This document shows, piece after piece, positions 1 through 6,012 of a DNA stretch of 64,000 nucleotides. Position 1 is the stretch's first letter. Every line of letters begins with the position of its first letter. The position numbers and the translations under genes were made by a program. Origin of the DNA: CAIQIA01 sp945861105 (lineage in GTDB: Bacteria > Cyanobacteriota > Cyanobacteriia > PCC-6307 > Cyanobiaceae); NCBI GenBank assembly GCA_947488815.1, contig CANLCC010000011.1:1-64000 (forward strand), in the 5' to 3' direction. The notes beneath the pieces were generated by a model. The model made no database searches. It had not been told where the DNA came from and saw nothing but the letters and a program-made list of their open reading frames with translations.

Positions 1-170
1 GTCGCCACGCCGGCCATGTGCTCGAACTGCAGAGCCGCAAATTGTGCGTGGAGTTGCACCGCGAAAGCCATCTGCAGCTGGTGTTGCCCGAAACATCTTC
101 GTTCCTGCGGGCGGATCTCAGCAGCGATCCGGCGGCGGCCCTGGCCCAAGCTGAAGGGAATCACCGCTGA
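1..170 (+). CDS. C-terminal fragment of an unidentified protein, cut by the window edge
   Basis: Reading in the frame of position 3 gives an open frame of 55 residues ending at TGA 168-170, starting inside the gene. The peptide is leucine and glutamate rich (for example GHVLELQSRKLCVELHRES) with normal codon use for this genome, unlike the other two frames. No motif is recognised and the rest of the gene lies outside the window, so no function is given. It could still be a chance open frame, because GC-rich DNA often leaves frames open. Confidence 0.4.
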   Translation, partial: RHAGHVLELQSRKLCVELHRESHLQLVLPETSSFLRADLSSDPAAALAQAEGNHR

Positions 171-269
171 CAGCTCCATGCCCCAGCGCCGAGGCCATGG
201 GCTATCGGGAACAGGTCCCGGCGGCCGATCTGGTCAAGTGCACAATGGCTGAGCGTCTGACCTGCTGCC

Positions 270-689
270 ATGAACACTGACCAGCTGCGCGCCCTGTTCA
301 GCAAGCCCTACGGTGCTCGTGGCCCGAGCGAGGCCGAGTGGCGGGAGCTCTACGCCGACGACGTGCACTTCAGCGATCCCACCCAGGAGAGGCAGGGCAT
401 TGCCGCCTACATCGCCGCCCAGGAGGGTCTGCTCAGGCGCTGCGACGACACCTATCTCACCGCTGGCGCCATTGCCATCGCCGGTGATGCCGCCTTTGTG
501 GAGTGGGAGATGGGCTTGAAGATCAAAGGGATTGAGTTTGTCTATCCAGGCGCCACCCGGCTGCTGTTCAACGACCAGGGGAAGATCTGCGACCATCGCG
601 ACTATTTTGATTTCGTGGGGCCCACCTTCGGGCCTGTGCCGCTGTTGGGTGGTTTTGTGCGTTGGTTCTACAAGCGCTTTGTGGGGTGA
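270..689 (+). CDS. NTF2-like / SnoaL-fold protein
   Basis: This 139-residue protein has the size and pattern of the NTF2-like cone fold used by SnoaL-like polyketide cyclases, ketosteroid isomerases and many uncharacterised small-ligand proteins. An N-terminal helix with WRELYADDVHFSDPT is followed by antiparallel strand segments (FVEWEMGLKIKGIEF, TRLLFNDQGKICDHRDYFDF). The YADDVHFSDP and DHRDYFDF segments are typical of the family. No signal peptide is seen. Catalysis cannot be assigned from the fold alone. It is read in the same direction as the Dabb-domain gene that follows after 82 bases. Confidence 0.75.
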   Translation: MNTDQLRALFSKPYGARGPSEAEWRELYADDVHFSDPTQERQGIAAYIAAQEGLLRRCDDTYLTAGAIAIAGDAAFVEWEMGLKIKGIEFVYPGATRLLFNDQGKICDHRDYFDFVGPTFGPVPLLGGFVRWFYKRFVG

Positions 690-771
690 TTGATCCTGGT
701 CAGACACCGGTTTGAGGGGAGTCCAGATGTTGATGCTGTAGGGTCTGCGCATGCGCTGCGCATTCGATTCC

Positions 772-1092
772 ATGGTTCATCACGTCGTTCTCTTCCGCTT
801 TCGCACCGATCTCCCGGCAGGTGCCATTGAGGCCGTCTTCGACGAGCTGCGGGGCTTTCGGCAGTCGATTCCTGGAATCACCGGCTTCCAAGGCGGTGCC
901 TACAATTCCGCTGAGGGTTTGTCGAAGGGCTTCACCCACGGCTTCACCATGGTCTTCAAGGATGAAAGTGCCCGCGACGCCTACCTACCCCACCCCCTGC
1001 ACCAGGCTGTTGTCGCCAAGTTGCTGCCCATGCTTGACGGCGGCATTGAAGGGGTGGTGGCCTTTGATTTCATTGATGGCCTGATGGGTTGA
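772..1092 (+). CDS. Stress-responsive alpha/beta-barrel (Dabb) domain protein
   Basis: From ATG 772 the protein is 106 residues. It opens with MVHHVVLFRF, the hallmark first strand of Dabb proteins, continues with PGITGFQGGAYNS and HGFTMVFKDESARDAYLPHP, and ends with a strand ending in FDFIDG. The HP near residue 70 and the early His pair match family positions. The family forms dimeric ferredoxin-like barrels induced by stress, usually without a proven reaction. An in-frame ATG at 751 exists, but the extra seven residues precede the conserved strand, so 772 is preferred. Confidence 0.8.
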   Translation: MVHHVVLFRFRTDLPAGAIEAVFDELRGFRQSIPGITGFQGGAYNSAEGLSKGFTHGFTMVFKDESARDAYLPHPLHQAVVAKLLPMLDGGIEGVVAFDFIDGLMG

Positions 1093-1299
1093 GCCGTCCT
1101 CGTTACTTGTTGGCGTTGATCTCGGGTCTGCCGAGGTCATCGCCAGAAGGTTCACTGTGCAGTTGGTTGAAGTTGCTCTCAGGTAAGCTGTCGGAGCGTT
1201 TTTCAGCTTCTATTGGGGTTGTTGGAAATGAATCGAGATGTCACAGGATCGCCTCTTCGGCCTCTGACGTCACCACCTGGACAGCAACGACCCCACGCG

Positions 1300-1755
1300 A
1301 TGCACAACCTCAATCCTGATGACTGGAGCCGTATTGTCGAGGCCTTGCGCTACATGGCCCGGGACCTGCACCACCGCTCCTTTTCCGTGACTGCCGACCG
1401 CCGCCAGCTCCTCTGGAAGGAAATGGACCAATGCTTGCAGCTGGCCCAGACTCTTGCCGCTACCACGCAACTCACCATGGCTTCTGGCATCACGGTCACC
1501 TCGAATCCCGATCCAGCCCTGTTGCAGGGCATGGGGGTCTCCAGCTGGCCCACCTGGGGCTGCGAAGTCAGCACCTTTCCCTGGACCTACGACGATCAGG
1601 AGACCTGCCTGCTGCTGGAAGGCGATGTCACGGTCACCCCCGCCGATGGTGAACCGGTGCGTTTGGGTGCCGGCGATCTGGTGGTCTTTGCCGCAGGGCT
1701 CAGCTGCACCTGGCGGGTCCATGCCCCAGTCCGTAAGCACTACCGCTTTGGCTGA
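1300..1755 (+). CDS. Cupin-domain protein with a helical N-terminal extension
   Basis: The 151-residue frame has two parts. Residues 1 to about 55 form a charged, apparently helical segment (DDWSRIVEALRYMARDLHH). Residues 60-151 form a small cupin of the DUF861 / EutQ-like type, with WPTWGCEVSTFPWTYDDQET, LLLEGDVTVTPADGEPVRLGAGD and a terminal WRVHAPVRKHYRF. Single-domain relatives begin close to ATG 1477 (MASGITV), so the N-terminal part may be a second fused domain or the cupin may start internally. ATG 1300 (MHNLNPDDW) was chosen over an in-frame ATG further upstream because the intervening residues look non-coding. The substrate is unknown. Confidence 0.7.
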   Translation: MHNLNPDDWSRIVEALRYMARDLHHRSFSVTADRRQLLWKEMDQCLQLAQTLAATTQLTMASGITVTSNPDPALLQGMGVSSWPTWGCEVSTFPWTYDDQETCLLLEGDVTVTPADGEPVRLGAGDLVVFAAGLSCTWRVHAPVRKHYRFG

Positions 1756-2104
1756 CCCATCCCGCGAAACCACCGCCAAGATGGCGGGCAACCTCTGCCG
1801 CGGCGACCAGGTGGCAGAAGCCCGCCTGACCGGCACTGGGATGGCTCATCTGCTCATCTGTTGCCCTCAGCGCCTCAACGATCCGGAGTGATGGGCCGTG
1901 GCGGTGCCCAGTTGGCCACCCTCCAGGCAATCGACACCCGCATGCGCGATCTCCTCCCCATGGGGATGGTTGATCCAGTGCCGCGGTCAGGGCAGCTGCC
2001 GCCGCGGTGCCTTGGTTGGTGATCAGAGTTGTAGGGATCTGTTCGCTTTTGCCACTGTTTCTTGGGCGTCGATTGTCTATGCTGACGGATGACAAGTGCA
2101 ACGA
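1756..2104. other. Intergenic stretch before cyAbrB, no convincing gene
   Basis: No open frame here shows a recognisable motif on either strand. A 43-codon frame from ATG 1891 (MGRGGAQLATLQAIDTRMRD at its start) has plausible codon use but no family resemblance and no ribosome binding site. A -10-like TATGCT at 2078-2083 lies just upstream of the cyAbrB start, without a clear -35 partner. Confidence 0.4.
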
Positions 2105-2479
2105 ATGACCATGCTGGTTGGAACCGAACTGCTCGCCAAGGTCAAGGAGCTGGGTGAGGTGAGCAAGAGCGAGCTGGTGCGCAGCTGCGGTTACGTGAGC
2201 AGCAAGAAGGACGGCGCTGAGCGGCTGAACTTCACCGCCTTCTACGAAGCCCTCCTGGAAGCCAAGGGTCTGCACTTCGGTGTCGGCACCGGTGGCGCCA
2301 TGGGCAAAGCAGGCCGCAAGCTGTCCTACACGGCGACCGTGCAAGGCAACGGCAACCTGCTGATCGGCAAGGCTTATACGACCCTGCTGAACCTCGAACC
2401 CGGTGATGAGTTCGAGATCAAGCTGGGCCGCAAGCAGATCCGCCTCGTGCCCGCCGGTGCTGCAGACGAGGAGGAGTGA
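2105..2479 (+). CDS. Cyanobacterial AbrB-family transcriptional regulator (cyAbrB), copy 1
   Basis: This 124-residue protein has the standard cyAbrB layout. An N-terminal region reads LLAKVKELGEVSKSELVRSCGYVS then KKDG and the invariant ERLNFTAFYEALLEAKG. A linker follows, then a C-terminal AbrB-like swapped-hairpin segment with GNLLIGKAYTTLLNLEPGD and IKLGRKQIRLVP. cyAbrB proteins are DNA-binding regulators of carbon and nitrogen metabolism and light acclimation in cyanobacteria. A second copy lies at 22794-23162 and is about 80 percent identical by eye. ATG 2105 is chosen; GTG 2096 and ATG 2111 are also in frame. Confidence 0.92.
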   Translation: MTMLVGTELLAKVKELGEVSKSELVRSCGYVSSKKDGAERLNFTAFYEALLEAKGLHFGVGTGGAMGKAGRKLSYTATVQGNGNLLIGKAYTTLLNLEPGDEFEIKLGRKQIRLVPAGAADEEE

Positions 2480-2515
2480 GCAGACAACGGTGAGCCGCGG
2501 GAGCAGAGTGGCGGA

Positions 2516-2887
2516 ATGGCTCGTTACGACGCAATCCTGTCCCTCGCTCCCACCACCGCCATCGATGGCTGGAGTGCTGATCTCACCACTGCTCTTGATG
2601 CCCTCGGCTACGGCTGTGTGGGCACCAGAACCGGTGGATCCCTCAAGGCCCTGCGCAGCGGCGACCAGCAATGGCCGGCGCTGCAGCTGGTTCTGATCCT
2701 GCAGCGGCAGCACGACCACGACCGTCTGGAGCTGTCCCTCACCAGCAGCGAATCGATGGTCTCCGGCGCCCGCCACACCCGCACCGCCTTTGAGCAACTG
2801 CTGCAGTCCCTGCCCCAACAGCTCCCGGGACTATCCATCGACTGCCGCAGCGACACCGATGGGCCCCTGGCCCGCTCGGGTCGGTGA
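2516..2887 (+). CDS. Conserved-looking protein of unknown function
   Basis: The 123-residue frame starts at ATG 2516, 36 bases after cyAbrB, in the same direction and probably co-transcribed. It is soluble, with a mixed alpha/beta pattern: an N-terminal AILSLAPTTAIDGWSADLTTA, a strand with LQLVLILQRQHDHDRLELSL, and a helical HTRTAFEQLLQSL near residue 95. Codon use matches the neighbours. No known family is recognised. Confidence 0.6.
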   Translation: MARYDAILSLAPTTAIDGWSADLTTALDALGYGCVGTRTGGSLKALRSGDQQWPALQLVLILQRQHDHDRLELSLTSSESMVSGARHTRTAFEQLLQSLPQQLPGLSIDCRSDTDGPLARSGR

Positions 2888-2906
2888 CGCAGCTCCGCAC
2901 GATGGC

Positions 2907-3314
2907 TCAGCCTGGCCTTTCCCAGATCGGGACGATTCCACTGCTCCTGATCGCTCGGTCGTGGGTGGCAAGATGCAGCCGGTGGGCCAAAGCTGTCACC
3001 ACGATCAATCGATCAGCCGGATCACCATGAAAATTTGTGGGTGGCTGGTCCAGCGCCACCACCACCTCGACATCCAATGGATACAGCACCACAAGGCTTG
3101 GCGCTGAAGCTTCTCGCAGCCAGGTTGCAAACGGACGATCCAACGACAGACGGCCTTTGCTGTGCAGCATCTGCGCTTCCCACAGGCTCATCGCCGCCAG
3201 GTGACAACGGCCCTTGGATACCAGCTGATCGAGGTCATCACGGTCTGCTTGCAACAGCCGCTCAGAACCCAACAGCTACCAAATCCAGATGTGGGTGTCC
3301 AGCAGAACGTTCAC
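2907..3314 (-). pseudogene. PIN-domain toxin gene (VapC type) interrupted by an in-frame amber codon
   Basis: Reading the minus strand from GTG 3314 gives VNVLLDTHIWIW, then TAG (3278-3276), then LLGSERLLQAD and the rest of a PIN domain in the same frame to the stop at 2907. Intact relatives have DTHIWIWWLLG, so one TGG to TAG change explains the break. Later family features are intact: SLWEAQMLHSKGRL, the acidic DPADRLIV and LATHDRAI near the C terminus. The first catalytic Asp lies upstream of the stop, so a product reinitiated at TTG 3272 would lack it. Toxins of this family cleave RNA. The GTG overlaps the antitoxin stop as GTGA, the usual coupling of such pairs, and the antitoxin is also broken. 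Confidence 0.85.
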
Positions 3315-3549
3315 TGCAGAGCAACAAACGCACTGCTGTCGAGCATCGACTCTTCCGGGTCATCATCAGCACGCCTGACCCCCGTAGGGTTTCCCATGGT
3401 CGTTGCTGTCCTGTCTGCCAAGGGACAGCGGGTGTGAGCCGCGCCACGAGCTTGCCGTCGCGGGTGATCTCCACTTCCTCTCCGCTGCTTTCCACCTGTC
3501 TGAGCAGCTCAAGACAGTGCTCCCGAAACCGAGTCACAGACACCTCCAA
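3311..3549 (-). pseudogene. Phd/YefM-type antitoxin gene with a frameshift near its 3' end
   Basis: From ATG 3549 the product reads MEVSVTRFREHCLELLRQVE, then GEEVEITRDGKLVARLTP and PWETLRGSGVL, a standard Phd/YefM DNA-binding half. After the CTG codon at 3369-3367 the frame leaves the family and runs into the toxin gene. Reading one base out from GAT 3364 restores a typical C terminus, DDPEESMLDSSAFVALQ, ending at TGA 3313-3311, which overlaps the toxin GTG. The simplest reading is loss of one base in a CTGGATGAT-like original. The toxin-neutralising C terminus is therefore lost, although the DNA-binding half could still be made. Confidence 0.8.
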
Positions 3550-3598
3550 CCCATGATTTTACGTTTCACTACCGGAGCAACGCCCCCGCTGGGGCGCC

Positions 3599-3790
3599 TC
3601 AGCGCACCCGCACCCGGGCCATGCCGCCCATGATCAGCTGCTGATTGCTGGCAAGCACCAGGGCCAGCTGGCACACCTGCGCACTTCCGCGACCTTGCAC
3701 GGTCTCACTCCAGGAAGGAGCAAGGACCGCTCGGACGGGCCAAAAGCCAGTCCAGCACAGCGAGATCGCTGTCGTCGCAAGGGGGAAGAC
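3599..3790 (-). pseudogene. Possible frameshifted coding remnant beside tRNA-Lys
   Basis: Two minus-strand segments in different frames look coding. From about 3776 one frame reads DDSDLAVLDWLLARPS and then hits a stop. Another frame reads VLAPSWSETVQGRGSAQV, then CQLALVLASNQQLIMGGMAR, to TGA at 3601-3599. Together they resemble the C-terminal part of one protein broken by a frameshift near 3735-3725, with its 5' end missing where the tRNA begins. The original function is not recognised, and chance open frames cannot be excluded. Confidence 0.3.
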
Positions 3791-3794
3791 TGAG

Positions 3795-3866
3795 TGGGTC
3801 GCCTGAGATTCGAACTCAGGACCAATCGGTTAAAAGCCGAGTGCTCTACCGCTGAGCTAGCGACCC
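3795..3866 (-). tRNA. tRNA-Lys (anticodon TTT)
   Basis: The minus strand folds as a complete 72-nt cloverleaf. The acceptor GGGTCGC pairs with GCGACCC, the D arm contains AGCTCAGCGGTAGAGC, the anticodon loop is CTTTTAA with anticodon TTT, and the T arm contains GGTTCGAAT-type GTTCGAATC. The discriminator is A at 3795. The next three template bases do not encode CCA, so CCA would be added after transcription. The 3' end faces the decay zone at 2.9-3.8 kb. Confidence 0.97.
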
Positions 3867-3914
3867 ATAAGCCCGGTTGGGCAGAGTCGACGCTACCACG
3901 CGACCCCCGCCGCC

Positions 3915-4436
3915 ATGACCGCTTCCCCCTGGCCCAAGCCCCGCCTGGATGATGCCGCCTGGGTGGCCCCCAGTGCCGTGGTCATGGGGGATGTGGCGGT
4001 GGAGGCGGGGGTGAGCATCTGGCCTACGGCGGTGCTGCGGGGGGACCTGTGCACGATCCGGGTGGGGCGCGACAGCAACGTGCAGGACGGGGCTGTGCTG
4101 CACGGCGACCCCGGGGAACCGGTGCGGATCGGCGTCGAAGTGACCATCGGCCACCGGGCTGTGGTCCATGGAGCCACCATCGGCGATGGCGCCCTGATCG
4201 GCATCGGGGCTGTGGTGCTCAACGGTGTGACCGTTGGTGAGGGGGCCCTGGTGGCCGCAGGGTCTGTGGTGATGAAGGATGTGCCGGCGGGGGTGCTGGT
4301 GGCGGGGGTGCCAGCGGTGATCAAGCGGGAACTGACAGGGGAGACCATTGAGGCTCAGCGGGTGCACGCCCGCCGCTACCGTCAGCTGGCCGAGCGCCAT
4401 GCCACGGCCGCTGCAACGACCATTTGCGTCGATTGA
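3915..4436 (+). CDS. Gamma-class carbonic anhydrase family protein
   Basis: The 173-residue protein is a left-handed beta-helix built of hexapeptide repeats (for example TIGDGALIGIGAVV). Histidines at about residues 63, 80 and 85 have the spacing of the gamma-carbonic anhydrase zinc ligands (H-x16-H-x4-H). The core ends with VPAGVLVAGVPAVIKREL, followed by a C-terminal helix, as in PaaY/YrdA-type members. The family forms trimers that bind a metal between subunits. Carbonate dehydration is plausible in a cyanobacterium, but many family members have no measured activity. It lies 48 bases beyond the divergently read tRNA-Lys. Confidence 0.9.
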   Translation: MTASPWPKPRLDDAAWVAPSAVVMGDVAVEAGVSIWPTAVLRGDLCTIRVGRDSNVQDGAVLHGDPGEPVRIGVEVTIGHRAVVHGATIGDGALIGIGAVVLNGVTVGEGALVAAGSVVMKDVPAGVLVAGVPAVIKRELTGETIEAQRVHARRYRQLAERHATAAATTICVD

Positions 4437-4452
4437 CGAAAGGTCCCCCCAT

Positions 4453-4472
4453 CTACGGGGCCAGCTCCGTAG
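4453..4472 (+). promoter_or_regulatory. Short perfect inverted repeat upstream of psbY
   Basis: CTACGG (4453-4458) and CCGTAG (4467-4472) form a perfect 6-bp inverted repeat around an 8-base loop. It sits between the carbonic anhydrase stop and psbY. The right arm overlaps TAGGAT (4470-4475), a -10-like box 29 bases before the psbY ATG, so it could be an operator or a 5'-leader hairpin. No T-run follows, so a terminator is less likely. Confidence 0.3.
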
Positions 4473-4503
4473 GATCGCCGCCACATTCATTCTGCCTGGC
4501 CCC

Positions 4504-4626
4504 ATGGATCTCCGGCTTGCCCTGGTCGCCTCTCCGATCCTTCTGGCAGTGGGCTGGGCCGGGTTCAACATCGGCCGTGCCGCCGTCGGTCAGCTGCAAC
4601 TGATGATCAAGCGTTCTCGCGCCTGA
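4504..4626 (+). CDS. psbY: Photosystem II protein Y
   Basis: The 40-residue protein matches PsbY in size and layout: one membrane helix (LVASPILLAVGWAGFNIG), then AAVGQLQLMIKRS with a basic C-terminal tail. PsbY is a low-molecular-mass subunit at the edge of photosystem II near cytochrome b559 in the thylakoid membrane. It is nonessential in tested strains but affects the stability of the cytochrome under strong light. trmFO follows after four bases in the same direction. Confidence 0.93.
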   Translation: MDLRLALVASPILLAVGWAGFNIGRAAVGQLQLMIKRSRA

Positions 4627-4630
4627 CCTC

Positions 4631-5986
4631 TTGACGGTTCTGGTCATCGGCGCTGGCCTGGCCGGCAGTGAGGCCGCGTGGCAGGTGGCCTCGGCCGGGG
4701 TGCCGGTGCGGCTGGTCGAAATGCGGCCCGTGCGTCGCTCCCCCGCGCACCACAGTGCCGAGTTCGGCGAACTGGTATGCAGCAACAGCTTCGGCGCCCT
4801 CAGTGCCGACCGGGCGGCGGGGCTGCTGCAGGAAGAGCTGCGGCGGCTGGGATCCAAGGTGATCGCCATCGCTGATGCCCATGCGGTGCCCGCCGGTGGC
4901 GCCCTCGCGGTTGATCGCGGCCGTTATGGCGCTGCCCTCACCGCCGCCCTCGAGCAGCATCCGCTGGTGACGGTCGAGCGGCGTGAGCACACCGTGTTGC
5001 CGGCCGAGGGCGAGATTGCCGTGCTGGCGACCGGCCCGCTGACCAGTGACCCCCTGGCGGAAGAGCTGCGGGCGTTCACCGGCCGGGCCGATTGCCACTT
5101 CTTTGATGCCGCCAGTCCGATCGTCGATGGCGACAGCATCGACATGGCGGTGGCCTTCCGGGCCAGCCGTTACGACAAGGGCGACGCCGACTACATCAAC
5201 TGCCCCATGGACCGGGAGCAGTACCAGACCTTCCGCGAATCCCTGCTGGCTGCCGAACAGGCTGAGGTCAAGGACTTTGACCAGCAGAGTGCCACCTTCT
5301 TCGAAGGATGCCTGCCGATCGAAGAGCTGGCCCGCCGCGGTGAAGACACCATGCGCTACGGGCCCCTCAAGCCCATCGGCCTCTGGGATGCCCGCTGGGG
5401 TGATGTCAACGACCGGGATGTGCGCCGCGCCCGCCGGGCCTATGCCGTGGTGCAGTTGCGGCAGGAGGACCGCGACGGACGGCTCTGGAACCTGGTCGGC
5501 TTCCAGACCAGCCTCAAATGGGGCGAACAGAAACGGGTGCTGCGGCTGATCCCGGGGCTGGAGAACGCCGAATTCGTGCGGTTCGGCGTGATGCACCGCA
5601 ACACATTCCTCGAAGCACCGCAGCTGCTTGATCCCACCCTGCAGTTCCGCCGGCGGCCGTCGCTGCTGGCGGCGGGACAGATCACCGGCACCGAGGGCTA
5701 TGCGGCGGCGGTGGCCGGCGGCTGGCTGGCCGGCACCAATGCCGCCCGCCTGGTGCAGGGTCTGCCACCCCTGGTCCTGCCGCCCACCACCATGATCGGC
5801 GCCCTCACCCACTTCATCGCCGAAGCCCCCAGCGACCGTTTTCAGCCGATGCCGCCCAACTTCGGCCTGCTGCCCGAACTGCCCGAACGCATCCGCGACA
5901 AACGCCGCCGCTATGGCGCCTATCGCGATCGCGCCCTGGCCGAGCTCGACCCCTTCTGCTGCAATCGCCCCCTGCCCAACCCCTAG
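4631..5986 (+). CDS. trmFO: tRNA (uracil-5-)-methyltransferase, folate/FAD dependent
   Basis: The 451-residue protein starts at TTG 4631 with a Rossmann motif (VIGAGLAGSEAA) and continues with RLVEMRP and the active-site segment ELVCSNSFG, whose Cys is residue 50. TrmFO methylates U54 of the T loop of tRNA using methylenetetrahydrofolate and FADH2. Further family markers are YINCPMDREQY, TFFEGCLPIEEL, RYGPLKPIGLWD and a C-terminal GTEGYAAAVAGGWLAG. Length matches the family. Only TTG lies directly before the Rossmann strand, four bases after psbY, so that start is used. Confidence 0.95.
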   Translation: MTVLVIGAGLAGSEAAWQVASAGVPVRLVEMRPVRRSPAHHSAEFGELVCSNSFGALSADRAAGLLQEELRRLGSKVIAIADAHAVPAGGALAVDRGRYGAALTAALEQHPLVTVERREHTVLPAEGEIAVLATGPLTSDPLAEELRAFTGRADCHFFDAASPIVDGDSIDMAVAFRASRYDKGDADYINCPMDREQYQTFRESLLAAEQAEVKDFDQQSATFFEGCLPIEELARRGEDTMRYGPLKPIGLWDARWGDVNDRDVRRARRAYAVVQLRQEDRDGRLWNLVGFQTSLKWGEQKRVLRLIPGLENAEFVRFGVMHRNTFLEAPQLLDPTLQFRRRPSLLAAGQITGTEGYAAAVAGGWLAGTNAARLVQGLPPLVLPPTTMIGALTHFIAEAPSDRFQPMPPNFGLLPELPERIRDKRRRYGAYRDRALAELDPFCCNRPLPNP

Positions 5987-6012
5987 GGTCGCCACAGCAA
6001 CGCCTGCCCCCG

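Noticed and set aside
2907..3314. Readthrough or recoding of the toxin amber codon
   Set aside because: No recoding signal is seen, and the partner antitoxin is also broken, so decay is the simpler explanation.
5925..5932. GCGATCGC palindrome (HIP1 site)
   Set aside because: This is a common cyanobacterial octamer. It lies within trmFO and only a few such sites were noticed, so nothing specific follows.
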